NCBI RefSeq assembly: GCF_014132155.1
Contig: NZ_BLJQ01000005.1
Coordinates: 215,114 to 279,113, forward strand
DNA length: 64,000 nucleotides
Direction: 5' to 3'
Origin: Gluconobacter sp. Gdi
Lineage (GTDB): Bacteria > Pseudomonadota > Alphaproteobacteria > Acetobacterales > Acetobacteraceae
Under the pieces are notes generated by a model. The model was not told the DNA's origin, did not search any database, and saw only the letters and a program-made list of their open reading frames with translations. Below are positions 36,359 to 45,197 of the stretch, in pieces; the stretch's first letter is position 1, and every line of letters starts with the position of its first letter. A program made the translations under genes and the position numbers.

Positions 36359-37766
36359 TCGATCCCCAGTCACCGTGATCGGTGGCGGAGTTGCGGGCAG
36401 CACCGCCGCCATTGCGCTTTCCCGCCACGGCCTTCCTGTCACGCTTATCGATGAACAGCCCTCAGCCGGTGGACAGATCTTTCGTGCTCCCTCTTCTTAT
36501 GCACGTCAGACAGTTCCACCCAACCATGAATTCAGCGGAGGCGACGCCCTTCGCCAGAAGCTGGCCACCTCTAACGTCCGGGTGCGCCTTTCCACCCGCG
36601 TCTGGGGCCTGTCTCCCAGCCTGACACTCGACCTACTTGGCCCTGATGGAATGGACCAGATTCCGCCGTCTACGGTGGTAGTGGCCAATGGTGCGACTGA
36701 GCGATTCTTTCCTTTTCAAGGCTGGACGACACCCCGCATTACCGGCCTTGCTGGCGCCAGTATTCTCATGCGCAATGGTGGAACATTACCAGGCCAAAGT
36801 GTCGTAGTTGCAGGATCCGGGCCGCTTCTCTTTTCGGTCGCCCATCAGGTTCTTGAAATGGGCGGCAAAGTCACTGCGATTATAGATTCAGGCAACCGTG
36901 CCGACTGGACCCGGCTGGGTGCCATGCTCACGCTCGATTCCTCTCGCCTCACGCAGGCTGCCGCGTGGATGCTTCGCTTACGCAAAGCTGGAATTCCAGT
37001 CCATCACCGCTCGTTCCTGTCGGCCGCGGAGGAAACTGAAACAGGCCTGCTTCTGACGGTTAGCGATATGGACCATCCGGAGCGTCACCACTTTTACACT
37101 GCCGAAGCCGCCGCATGTGGCTATGGTCTCAAGCCTTCGACACTCATTACGCGAACCGCTGGTGTTCAGCACCGCTATGATTCACTTGGTGGTTATCTCG
37201 AGCCCGTCACAGATGTCGCGGGTCGCACAAGCCATCCTGATTTATACGTCACGGGAGACGCTGCGGGCATCCGTGGCATGGCCGTCGCCCGCCTACGCGG
37301 CCTTGTCACGGCTCATGCAGTCGCACACGATCGCGGGCTGATTCCAGCCAAAGCATATGCCAGCCTGACCAGAACGCCGCTCCGGCATCTTCGCCGTCTT
37401 GATGCTGTCTCCCGCCGAATGCTGCCGCTTATGAACGCGGGGCGTACGATAGGCGCCCGTTTGCCTGATGATACCATCGTCTGTCGCTGCGAGCGTGTAA
37501 AAGCTGGAACATTACGAACCGCCATCCAGTCTGGCGCAGAAGATTTGAACCAGCTCAAGGCATGGACCCGCTGCGGCATGGGGCCCTGTCAAGGACGTAT
37601 GTGTGAAGACAGTGCGCGTGCTCTTCTTACGACTGCCTGCAACAGCACTCCCGAAGAGGCAGGCAGTTTCACGGCCCGCATACCTTTCTTTCCACTGCCC
37701 CTGACCTCCGTAACCGGAGACTTCAGTTATTCCGATATCCCTTTACCAAAGGCGGCTCCGCTATGA
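36345..37766 (+). CDS. FAD/NAD-type oxidoreductase subunit with BFD-like 2Fe-2S domain (HcnB-like)
   Basis: A 473-residue subunit. An N-terminal dinucleotide fold (VIGGGVAGSTAAIAL near 11-25) is followed by a second nucleotide-binding region (VVVAGSGPLLFSVA). The C-terminal BFD-like cluster has IVCRCERVKAG and RCGMGPCQGRMC. It corresponds to the middle third of the fused protein. It overlaps the HcnC-like gene by 4 nt. Function: oxidation of a secondary-amine or amino-acid substrate together with its partner subunits. Confidence 0.9.
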   Translation: MSKPDRSPVTVIGGGVAGSTAAIALSRHGLPVTLIDEQPSAGGQIFRAPSSYARQTVPPNHEFSGGDALRQKLATSNVRVRLSTRVWGLSPSLTLDLLGPDGMDQIPPSTVVVANGATERFFPFQGWTTPRITGLAGASILMRNGGTLPGQSVVVAGSGPLLFSVAHQVLEMGGKVTAIIDSGNRADWTRLGAMLTLDSSRLTQAAAWMLRLRKAGIPVHHRSFLSAAEETETGLLLTVSDMDHPERHHFYTAEAAACGYGLKPSTLITRTAGVQHRYDSLGGYLEPVTDVAGRTSHPDLYVTGDAAGIRGMAVARLRGLVTAHAVAHDRGLIPAKAYASLTRTPLRHLRRLDAVSRRMLPLMNAGRTIGARLPDDTIVCRCERVKAGTLRTAIQSGAEDLNQLKAWTRCGMGPCQGRMCEDSARALLTTACNSTPEEAGSFTARIPFFPLPLTSVTGDFSYSDIPLPKAAPL

Positions 37767-38917
37767 CCGTCGCATTTCATGAATCACCCGTGATCTATGA
37801 TGCCATCATCATCGGGGCGGGTGTCATGGGGGCTACTACTGCCCTATTTCTGGCTCGCGCAGGCCTGAAAGTCGCTTTAGTTGACCGGCAAGACATGTTT
37901 CGTGCTGCTTCAGGTGTTAACGCTGGAACACTGACTTTGCACATGACACGTGCGCAACTCATTCCTCACGCCATTCGCGGGCGGGAAATGTGGCTCAACA
38001 GCGCAGAATGGCTGGGCGAGGATGTCGGTGCCCTAGCCACGCCAGGGCTGTCCATGGCTTTTACCGAAGCAGAAGAAGATCTTCTTCGACAGCGCGCGAG
38101 CGTCCGTCAAAATATGGGTGCACCTATTGAGATTATTTCAGCAGAAAAAGCCGTCAGCATTGAACCAGGCGTAAATCCCCGTCTGCGTGCCGCCGCCTAT
38201 TGTGCGCTGGATGGTCATATCCCGACCTATCGCGTCGGAGGAGCCTATGCCCGCGCATTAAAAGAAGCTGGTATCACTCTCATCGAGAATGCTCCCGTCG
38301 AGAGTATCTCCTCCGTAAGGGGACAAGGTCATGAAATCCGCCTTACTGGTCACGCGCGCGCCATACACGGACGCCGTGTGGTTCTTAGTACCGGTGCCTG
38401 GCTGGAAAAGATGCTTGGCTGGTTTGGACATGACATTTCAATCCGCTGCCTTATCAACCAGCTCGTCGTTACAGAAACTCTGCCACCTGTCATGGGAAGC
38501 GTACTGAGCATCGCCAACGGTCTGCTGTCACTCAAACAGTTCGCCAATGGCAGTGTCCTGATTGGCGGAGGCTGGCAGGGTGAAGGCAACATTCGTGACG
38601 GTGGCACCCGCGTCATTCCTGAAAATCTTCAGGGTAACGTCCGCCTCGCCCAGCATGTCGTCCCTCGTCTGAACGAGGCACAGATCCTCCGGGTATGGCT
38701 TGGACTGGAATCTGAAACTCCAGATGCCATGCCGCTGATAGGCGCTCTTACACCTGATGATGATGCCTTTGTTGTTGGCTGCGTCCACTCGGGCTTTACC
38801 AGTGGCCCCTACATGGGTCGTCTCCTTGCCGAGCGCATTCTCGGCGCCGATCCCGACTTAAGCGCCTTTAATCCCTCTCGTTTCTCCCCCTCTTCAGCCA
38901 CCAGAGCTCAGCTATGA
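37763..38917 (+). CDS. D-amino-acid-oxidase-type FAD subunit (HcnC-like), catalytic
   Basis: A 384-residue DAO-family flavoprotein. The FAD motif is IIGAGVMGATTALFLA (about 16-31), with the adenine-ribose acidic Asp in VALVDRQ and a C-terminal FAD contact in GCVHSGFTSGPYMGRLLAE. It equals the C-terminal third of the fused dehydrogenase and probably carries the amino-acid site. Overlaps of 4 nt on each side place it in one translational block with the HcnB-like and DHDPS-like genes. Confidence 0.9.
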   Translation: MTVAFHESPVIYDAIIIGAGVMGATTALFLARAGLKVALVDRQDMFRAASGVNAGTLTLHMTRAQLIPHAIRGREMWLNSAEWLGEDVGALATPGLSMAFTEAEEDLLRQRASVRQNMGAPIEIISAEKAVSIEPGVNPRLRAAAYCALDGHIPTYRVGGAYARALKEAGITLIENAPVESISSVRGQGHEIRLTGHARAIHGRRVVLSTGAWLEKMLGWFGHDISIRCLINQLVVTETLPPVMGSVLSIANGLLSLKQFANGSVLIGGGWQGEGNIRDGGTRVIPENLQGNVRLAQHVVPRLNEAQILRVWLGLESETPDAMPLIGALTPDDDAFVVGCVHSGFTSGPYMGRLLAERILGADPDLSAFNPSRFSPSSATRAQL

Positions 38918-39855
38918 TTCCCGCGTCTCCTACGCCGTTCCGGGGCGTTTACGCCGCCACGCTTGTGCCTTTTCTGGCTGATGGCACGCTGGATGAAGCC
39001 CTTTTCAGTCAGCATCTTGCAGAGTGCACTGCTCCCCAAGGCATCGTCGGTATTCTCTGCAACGGTCATGCTGGCGAAAACCATCTTCTGACCCGAGCCG
39101 AAAAGCGCCGGGTGGTGGAGCTGGCTGCGGAAACCATCGGAAAAACACGGATCATTGTCTCCGGTGTTCTTTCCGAAGACCTTGATGAAGCCTGCGAGCA
39201 CGCACGGGACGCCGTAGCTGCCGGCGCTGACGCACTCCTTGTGTTTCCACCCTTTTCCTGGGCCGTCTCACAGGACGCCGATGCCATTATCGCCCATCAC
39301 ACCGCGATCTGTGAAGCGGTTGACGTCCCAATCATGCTCTATCAGTCCTCGATCAGCAGCGGGGGTATGGCCTATTCCCTACCAATTCTCGAAACTTTGT
39401 TAAGGCTTCCGGGGGTCGTTGCCGTCAAGGAAGGCAGTTGGGAAGCCAATGCCTATGACCGACACCGCAGACTAGCCGCACGCATTGCGCCACACGTAGA
39501 CGTTATGGCATCGGGAGACGAACATCTCCTTGCCTGTTTTGCTATCGGCACCACCGGTAGTCTCGTCAGCCTGGCCGCTATTCTGCCAAAGGCCATGGCA
39601 GGTCTGTTCAGCGCCATACGTGCAAACGATCTGCCTGCCGCGCAAAAGATCCATGAAGCTGTCCAGCCCCTCGCCAACCTGATCTACGGCCGTGCCCCAG
39701 GGGGACGAGCCACCCTACGCTTGAAAGCCTGCCTGGTCATGCAGGATAAATGGCCCTCCTGCCGCACGCGCAAGGCTTCTGATATCATCGCTCCAGAAGA
39801 ATGGCAGGAACTGTCAACTGCATTGAAAACTGCCATGACAGTGGAAGGACCGTAA
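38914..39855 (+). CDS. DapA/DHDPS-family lyase (divergent copy)
   Basis: A 313-residue TIM-barrel aldolase-type enzyme. The Schiff-base lysine is conserved (Lys172 in AVKEGSW), as is the Tyr (Tyr143 in MLYQSS). The substrate loop reads CNGHAGE (49-55) instead of the GSTGE found in the copy at 32173-33063, so substrate preference probably differs. It is translationally coupled to the dehydrogenase (4-nt overlap), supporting action on the dehydrogenase product, for example as a 4-hydroxy-pyrroline-carboxylate deaminase. It ends TAATG into the GntR gene. Confidence 0.86.
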   Translation: MIPASPTPFRGVYAATLVPFLADGTLDEALFSQHLAECTAPQGIVGILCNGHAGENHLLTRAEKRRVVELAAETIGKTRIIVSGVLSEDLDEACEHARDAVAAGADALLVFPPFSWAVSQDADAIIAHHTAICEAVDVPIMLYQSSISSGGMAYSLPILETLLRLPGVVAVKEGSWEANAYDRHRRLAARIAPHVDVMASGDEHLLACFAIGTTGSLVSLAAILPKAMAGLFSAIRANDLPAAQKIHEAVQPLANLIYGRAPGGRATLRLKACLVMQDKWPSCRTRKASDIIAPEEWQELSTALKTAMTVEGP

Positions 39856-40508
39856 TGAGCGATTACATGGTGGCCGATCGCGAGCAGAATCTCGCAGAAC
39901 TGGCTTACACGCAGATTAAACGTATGATCCTTGAGAAAAAGCTACCCAGCGGCATGTCAGTCGTGGAAGGCCGTCTTGCGGACCATCTCGAAATTTCCCG
40001 CACACCTGTGCGCGAAGCCCTGATGCGCCTTGCTGCCGAAGACCTCCTGATCAAACAGGGATCGCGCTCTTTTGCCGTCCGTAATGTCTCGGCTATTGAG
40101 TTTTTTCAGGCCATTCATATCCGTGAAATTCTAGAGAGCGAAGCCATCGCCCTCTCGTTCGACAAACTCGACCGCGCCACGCTCGAGGAACTGCGTCGCG
40201 ACATTGTGGAACTGGGAAAAACTCCCGACCAGACAGCCGCCCAATGGCAGCTCGATGACCGGCTTCACCGCATGTTCCCGACAGTTTCAGGAAACAGTGT
40301 TCTTCTCCGTACGATCGACGAACTCCGTACCCTTACCCGGCTGTGCGAAGTCACCTACCCCCTCGGTCGCGTCCCCTCTTCCACATCTGAACATCTGGCC
40401 ATCGTAGATGCCCTGCTTGCAGGCGATCGCGAGGCCGCACGCGCAGCCATGGTTACACATCTGCGCAATGTCGCGGCCGACTGCATGGACATTCTCAGGG
40501 GCGGCTAA
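39855..40508 (+). CDS. GntR-family transcriptional regulator (FadR/FCD subfamily)
   Basis: A 217-residue repressor-type protein. The start at 39855 overlaps the preceding stop (TAATG), with GGAAGGA upstream. The N-terminal winged helix covers about 10-75 (LAYTQIKRMILEKKLPSG, ISRTPVREALMRLAAEDL). An all-helical FCD ligand domain follows, with metal-binding-type residues (EILESEAIALSF, LDDRLHRMFP, EHLAIVDALLAGD). It probably senses the imported compound or an intermediate and binds the symmetric sites at 36001-36037. Confidence 0.93.
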   Translation: MSDYMVADREQNLAELAYTQIKRMILEKKLPSGMSVVEGRLADHLEISRTPVREALMRLAAEDLLIKQGSRSFAVRNVSAIEFFQAIHIREILESEAIALSFDKLDRATLEELRRDIVELGKTPDQTAAQWQLDDRLHRMFPTVSGNSVLLRTIDELRTLTRLCEVTYPLGRVPSSTSEHLAIVDALLAGDREAARAAMVTHLRNVAADCMDILRGG

Positions 40509-40536
40509 AACGCCCCATCTTACAGGAGACACCATC

Positions 40537-41925
40537 ATGACGACTTTTGACCTCGTGATCCGGAACGGTATGATCGTGACCGCGACAGACAAATATATCG
40601 CCGACCTCGGGATCAACGGCTCAAAAATCGTTGAGATCGGTTCCAATCTCCAAGGACATGAAACGGTCGATGCGACCGGTCTTCTGGTCATGCCAGGCGG
40701 GATCGACGGCCATTGCCATATCGAGCAGGAAGAGGCTGACGGCACAATTCATGAAGACGATTTCGTCTCAGCTACCGGGTCGGCCCTGCTTGGAGGCACC
40801 ACGACAGCGGTTTGCTTTGCCTCGCATGTTCCCGGACGAGGTCTCGTGGAGCAATTTGAGGCTTATCGTGAGAAAGGCGCAAATTCCCGGATCGATTTTG
40901 CTATTCACCAGATCATCACCCGTACCGATGACCAGACAATCCATGACGAGATTCCCATTGTAGCCGAACGGGGAGCGGCCGGCCTGAAGGTCTTCATGAC
41001 CTATGACGACTTTCATCTTGCCGACGGGCAGTTTCTTCAGGTTCTGGAAGCCGCCCGTAAAAGCAGGATCATTGTTTCCGTCCATTGTGAGAACTACGAT
41101 GCCATCCGTCACCTGATCCTGCGTCACCTGGATGAGGGTCGGACCGAACCTCATGGTCATGCAACCTCGCGGCCCCCCAGTGTAGAACGTGAGGCCACTT
41201 ACCGCGCGATGACACTGAGTGAACTCGTGAACCAGGAAATTCAGATTTTCCATGTTTCCTGCCCCGAAGTCGCTGAGGAAATCAGCCGGGCCCAGTCACG
41301 GGGCGTCAAGGTTGTGGCTGAAACCTGCCCCCATTATCTTACTCTGACCGAAGACGCCCTCAAACGCGACAATTTCGAAGGTACAAAATACATCTGTAGC
41401 CCACCGCTGCGCACCCAAGCACAGCAGGAGGGTATGTGGTCTTACCTTCGAAGCGGTGTCATCAGTATCATTTCGTCCGATCATTGTGGTTACACATTTG
41501 ATGGCGCCGTCGGGAAAGGTCGTCATGGTCGGGATGCCGATTTCTCCCTTATTCCCAATGGCATGCCCGGTCTCGGCACACGCCTGCCAGTCTTTTATGA
41601 TGCCGCCATCAACAGCGGGAAGCTGGACCTGACCGACTTCGTGCGCCTCACCGCTACGACCCCAGCAAAACGCTATGGTCTCTATCCCGAAAAAGGCACG
41701 ATCGCCCCCGGTTCTGACGCCGATCTGGTTCTATGGGACCCGAACCGCGTAGTCACGATCACCAATGACCTCTTCCAGAGCAATATTGACTACACCCCTT
41801 ATGAGGGCCTGACTGTGCGCGGTTGGCCGACAAAAGTTTTTCTACGTGGAACTCTTGCCATGGAAGAAGGAAAGCTTGTCGCCATGCCAGGAGCCGGACA
41901 ATTTCTCAAGGTTCGGCACGCTTGA
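40537..41925 (+). CDS. Dihydropyrimidinase/D-hydantoinase-like amidohydrolase
   Basis: A 462-residue metal-dependent amidohydrolase. The ATG at 40537 has AGGAGA 8 nt upstream. The dinuclear metal site is complete: His59 and His61 (GGIDGHCHIE), Lys151 for carbamylation (GLKVFMTYDDF), His183 (VHCEN), His239 (IFHVSC) and Asp315 (SSDHCG). The family opens cyclic amides such as dihydropyrimidines and 5-substituted hydantoins to N-carbamoyl compounds. The M20 enzyme encoded leftward could remove the N-substituent, giving a free amino acid for the dehydrogenases. It is last in the rightward operon, 28 nt after the regulator. Confidence 0.9.
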   Translation: MTTFDLVIRNGMIVTATDKYIADLGINGSKIVEIGSNLQGHETVDATGLLVMPGGIDGHCHIEQEEADGTIHEDDFVSATGSALLGGTTTAVCFASHVPGRGLVEQFEAYREKGANSRIDFAIHQIITRTDDQTIHDEIPIVAERGAAGLKVFMTYDDFHLADGQFLQVLEAARKSRIIVSVHCENYDAIRHLILRHLDEGRTEPHGHATSRPPSVEREATYRAMTLSELVNQEIQIFHVSCPEVAEEISRAQSRGVKVVAETCPHYLTLTEDALKRDNFEGTKYICSPPLRTQAQQEGMWSYLRSGVISIISSDHCGYTFDGAVGKGRHGRDADFSLIPNGMPGLGTRLPVFYDAAINSGKLDLTDFVRLTATTPAKRYGLYPEKGTIAPGSDADLVLWDPNRVVTITNDLFQSNIDYTPYEGLTVRGWPTKVFLRGTLAMEEGKLVAMPGAGQFLKVRHA

Positions 41926-42062
41926 AAGGCTCTGGCACTTATACTGCACTTTTCCACATCTATGAACCACGTTCAGAAGAGACAGACTGCACAGAATATT
42001 TCTCAACACTGATGCAGCCTGTCCTCTGATCAAGGTTTGGTTAGAGCTATGGGAGGTGAAGA

Positions 42063-42461
42063 CTATTTCCCTCCGAGTTCCCCCGTCAGAAACTGTGCTC
42101 TTCCCAGCCCAAAGGACCAGTGCGCATCCTGATTTTCAACCACGGACACCATAACGTCCGACGAAGAAATTCCGCACTCCCGTTCAAGATGTTCTGTTAG
42201 CAGTTTGTAGAATAATGCCGTCTTTTCTTCGCCGCGTGGCCGGCTGAACATCTGAACAACCACAACTTTTTCAGTCCGCGGAATTCCAAGACCCGTATCT
42301 TCCACGATCATGCGTGAAGGCTTGTACTCAGAAACCAATTGATAGCGGTCTCCACGCGGGACCTCAAAGGCTTCCAGCATCGCTTCATGGGCAGCATCCA
42401 GAAGCGTCTTGATCTCCGCATCCGTGCGGCCTTCAAGCATATGAAAGTGAAGTAATGGCAT
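42063..42461 (-). CDS. Tautomerase-superfamily protein
   Basis: A 132-residue protein starting MPLLHFHMLEGRT, so Pro2 becomes the catalytic N-terminal proline after Met removal. It resembles the longer tautomerase (Tautomerase_2) group. GGAG precedes the ATG at 42461 at good spacing. It lies 30 nt after the Gfo/Idh/MocA gene and is the last gene of the inositol operon. It might speed keto-enol interconversion of an inosose intermediate, but this is only inference from position. Confidence 0.8.
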   Translation of the reverse strand: MPLLHFHMLEGRTDAEIKTLLDAAHEAMLEAFEVPRGDRYQLVSEYKPSRMIVEDTGLGIPRTEKVVVVQMFSRPRGEEKTALFYKLLTEHLERECGISSSDVMVSVVENQDAHWSFGLGRAQFLTGELGGK

Positions 42462-42491
42462 GGTATTTTCTCCAGTTTTAATTGAAACGGA

Positions 42492-43613
42492 TCAGGAAAT
42501 CGTCTGCCACTGCCTTTGCTGATGTGAGCAAACAGCAGCATCGATGATCTTCTGAATTTCCCATGCCTCCCGGAAATCTGGAGTGCTGGGTTCGCCACGA
42601 TCAATGGCGCGAATAAATTCTGCCATTTCGATCGTCTTGATATCGTTGAAGCCAAGGTGGTGGCCTTGCGCGACGCAGAATGCGCCGTAAGGCGGATGTT
42701 GTGGGCCAGTTTCGATCAGCCGGAAACCGTTTGTCCGGCTATCCTCACCAGCCTTATAATAGAGCAGTTCATTCATGCGTTCCTGAGTGAATGACAATGC
42801 TCCCTTACTGCCGGAAATTTCAAATTCCAGCTGCATTTTCCGTCCTGTCGCAAGCCAGTTGGCCTGAAGAGTTCCGGAACATCCACGCTCAAACGTGACA
42901 ATCATTCTAGCCACGTCATCAATATTAATGTCTCTGAGCTCTGACGCCCCGGCAAAGGCAGGCCGTTTCTTCACTACCGTGTCCAACTGGGCAAAGACCG
43001 ACGTTATGGGTCCTAACAGAAACCGTGCAACGGAAATAATGTGACTTCCCACGTCTGCCAGCGCCCCCGTCCCTCCCGCAGGATCGCATCGCCAGCTATA
43101 GGGGGACAAGGGATCCGACATGAAATCTTCTGCGTGGATGCCATTAAAAGCGTAAATTTCTCCCAACTCCCCTGACTCGATGAAATCACGTGCGTATTTC
43201 AGCAGCGGGTTTTTAAGATAATTAAAACCACTCTGTGTCCTCACACCTGCTTTTTCAGCCGCCAGAACAATCTCCCACGCCTCTGACGCGGTAGGAGACA
43301 ATGGCTTTTCGCAGTGAACGTGTTTGCCCGCAGCAATAGCAGGCAGTGCCATCTGACGATGTAAAAGTGTCGGAGTCGTAATGGAGATGATGTCAATCAA
43401 TGGATCATCAATGAGCTCCTGCCAATCCTGGGTATAGGACGCAAAACCGAACTGACGCTGGAAAAGGCGTGCGCGTTCTCCATCAATATCGGCGATCTTA
43501 TGAAGAACGGGCCGGGAAATGTCGTCAAAAACGTTTCCAGCCGCCTGATAAGCAAGGGCATGGGCTTTTCCCATGAAACCCGTGCCAATCAGGCCAATCC
43601 TCAATGTATTCAC
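42492..43613 (-). CDS. Gfo/Idh/MocA-family NAD(P)-dependent dehydrogenase (inositol dehydrogenase-like)
   Basis: A 373-residue oxidoreductase that starts at a GTG (43613) with AGGAG 8 nt upstream. It has a Rossmann motif GLIGTGFMGKAHA (7-19), the family EKP triplet (102-104 in HCEKPL) and a catalytic-region segment GGTGALADVGSHII containing the proton-transfer His. Its place in the iol operon suggests it oxidises myo- or scyllo-inositol to inosose. Sequence alone does not distinguish IolG from IolX or IolW types, so no symbol is given. Confidence 0.85.
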   Translation of the reverse strand: MNTLRIGLIGTGFMGKAHALAYQAAGNVFDDISRPVLHKIADIDGERARLFQRQFGFASYTQDWQELIDDPLIDIISITTPTLLHRQMALPAIAAGKHVHCEKPLSPTASEAWEIVLAAEKAGVRTQSGFNYLKNPLLKYARDFIESGELGEIYAFNGIHAEDFMSDPLSPYSWRCDPAGGTGALADVGSHIISVARFLLGPITSVFAQLDTVVKKRPAFAGASELRDINIDDVARMIVTFERGCSGTLQANWLATGRKMQLEFEISGSKGALSFTQERMNELLYYKAGEDSRTNGFRLIETGPQHPPYGAFCVAQGHHLGFNDIKTIEMAEFIRAIDRGEPSTPDFREAWEIQKIIDAAVCSHQQRQWQTIS

Positions 43614-43618
43614 AACCT

Positions 43619-45100
43619 TTACTCCTGACCAGATACGGCAGGAGCAATCGGCGCACTTACCGGCACAGTTACTGGTGCACCACCCGGACGACGACTAAGC
43701 ATGACAGATTCGATTTTTTCCAGAGAAACGCCTTTGGTTTCCGGAACAAATTTAAGCACGAACCACATGCATACGAGACACAATCCGGCGAAGAGCCACA
43801 TGGAGAATGCTCCGTGAAAATGCTCGTTCAGGAACTTGTTTTCACTCAGCATCGGAAATGTCTGGCTGACAACAAAATTCATGGTCCATTGGCATGAAAC
43901 GGCAATACTCATACCAATGGAGCGAATAGCATTTGGGAAAATTTCGGCGACCAAAACCCATGTTACCGGCCCCCAAGACATGCCGAAAGCAAACATGAAA
44001 ACCAGCATACCAACCAGCGCCAGCAACCCTGTCGTCTGGGTATAGAGAGCCCAGGAAACTGTCAGCAGGCCAATGCACATGACAACCGATCCTACACGGA
44101 TCAAGGGTAGACGCCCCTTTCGGTCAATAATCCACGCGCCAAGTATCGCACCGCAGACTGAGACCACACCAATCCAGATCGTCTGGAAGAGTGCCGCCTG
44201 AATGCCACCGCTGGTTGTCTTCAAAACCATAGGAGCATAATACATGATGACATTAACGCCTGTGAGCTGCTGCAGCAGAGCAATCATGGCGCCTACGAAA
44301 ATGATCCACTTGGCTCCGTCGCGTTTCAATACAGAGACGCTATTTCGGGCATCCATTTCGATATTGGCAACAGATTCACGAATTTCACCCAGCAGAGACT
44401 GAGCATGCTGCTCATTGGAAATCCGCTTCAGGGTCTTGAGTGCCTCTTCGTCACGGCCACGCAGAACATGCCAACGGGGAGATTCCGGGATCAGGAAAAT
44501 CGTAGCGCAGAAAATAACGCAGGGTACGATTTCCGAGGCGATCATCCAGCGCCAGCCAACGTCTCTCAACCACTCGGTCGACGCACTTCTCGCGATCAGA
44601 TAGTTCACGATGAAGACCACAACCTGCCCAAAAACAATAGCGAACTGCTCCATTGTCAGAGCACGACCGCGCATGTCTTTCGGTGAGACTTCCGACATGT
44701 ACATCGGAGAGACTGCCGAAGCCACACCCACTGCAATGCCACCAATCATGCGGTAAATAACAAACCACATGAAGCTATCAACGAGCGCGGCACCCAGCGC
44801 CGAAATCGTAAACAGAATGGCGCACACAAAAAGCGTTACGCGCCGACCCAGCCTGTGCGCCATCCAGCCAGACAGGGCTGCACCGATGATGCATCCAACA
44901 ACCACATTCGAGACCGCCCACCCTGTCTCTGCCGGAGACAGATGGAAATAGTCGCGAAGTGAGTCAATGGCGCCGGATATGACGGAAGTATCATATCCGA
45001 AGAGGATACCCCCAAGCGCTGCAACGGCACAGATACGAAGCACATATTTCACGTCATGCCGCTCAGACTGAACGAACACGACATCCTTGATACTTGCCAT
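43619..45100 (-). CDS. Sugar-porter MFS transporter, probable inositol importer
   Basis: A 493-residue protein with 12 membrane segments. The ATG at 45100 (MASIKDVVFV) has GGAG upstream. Sugar-porter signatures are GGILFGYDTSVISGA (TM1), GWMAHRLGRRVT (loop 2-3), RMIGGIAVGVASAVSPMYMSE, PESPRWHV, the QQLTGVNVIMYYAP segment in TM7 and VPETKGVSLE at the C-terminal end. These match IolT-type inositol/proton symporters. It lies between iolB and the dehydrogenase gene on the same strand. Confidence 0.9.
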   Translation of the reverse strand: MASIKDVVFVQSERHDVKYVLRICAVAALGGILFGYDTSVISGAIDSLRDYFHLSPAETGWAVSNVVVGCIIGAALSGWMAHRLGRRVTLFVCAILFTISALGAALVDSFMWFVIYRMIGGIAVGVASAVSPMYMSEVSPKDMRGRALTMEQFAIVFGQVVVFIVNYLIARSASTEWLRDVGWRWMIASEIVPCVIFCATIFLIPESPRWHVLRGRDEEALKTLKRISNEQHAQSLLGEIRESVANIEMDARNSVSVLKRDGAKWIIFVGAMIALLQQLTGVNVIMYYAPMVLKTTSGGIQAALFQTIWIGVVSVCGAILGAWIIDRKGRLPLIRVGSVVMCIGLLTVSWALYTQTTGLLALVGMLVFMFAFGMSWGPVTWVLVAEIFPNAIRSIGMSIAVSCQWTMNFVVSQTFPMLSENKFLNEHFHGAFSMWLFAGLCLVCMWFVLKFVPETKGVSLEKIESVMLSRRPGGAPVTVPVSAPIAPAVSGQE

Positions 45101-45197
45101 GATTTCTACTCCATCACTAAGAAGCATTTCTCTCTTGGTGACTGGTTGGCTTTATCGTTCCTGGTTGAAAACCTGCCTTGCAGGCTTTCTTTATCGT

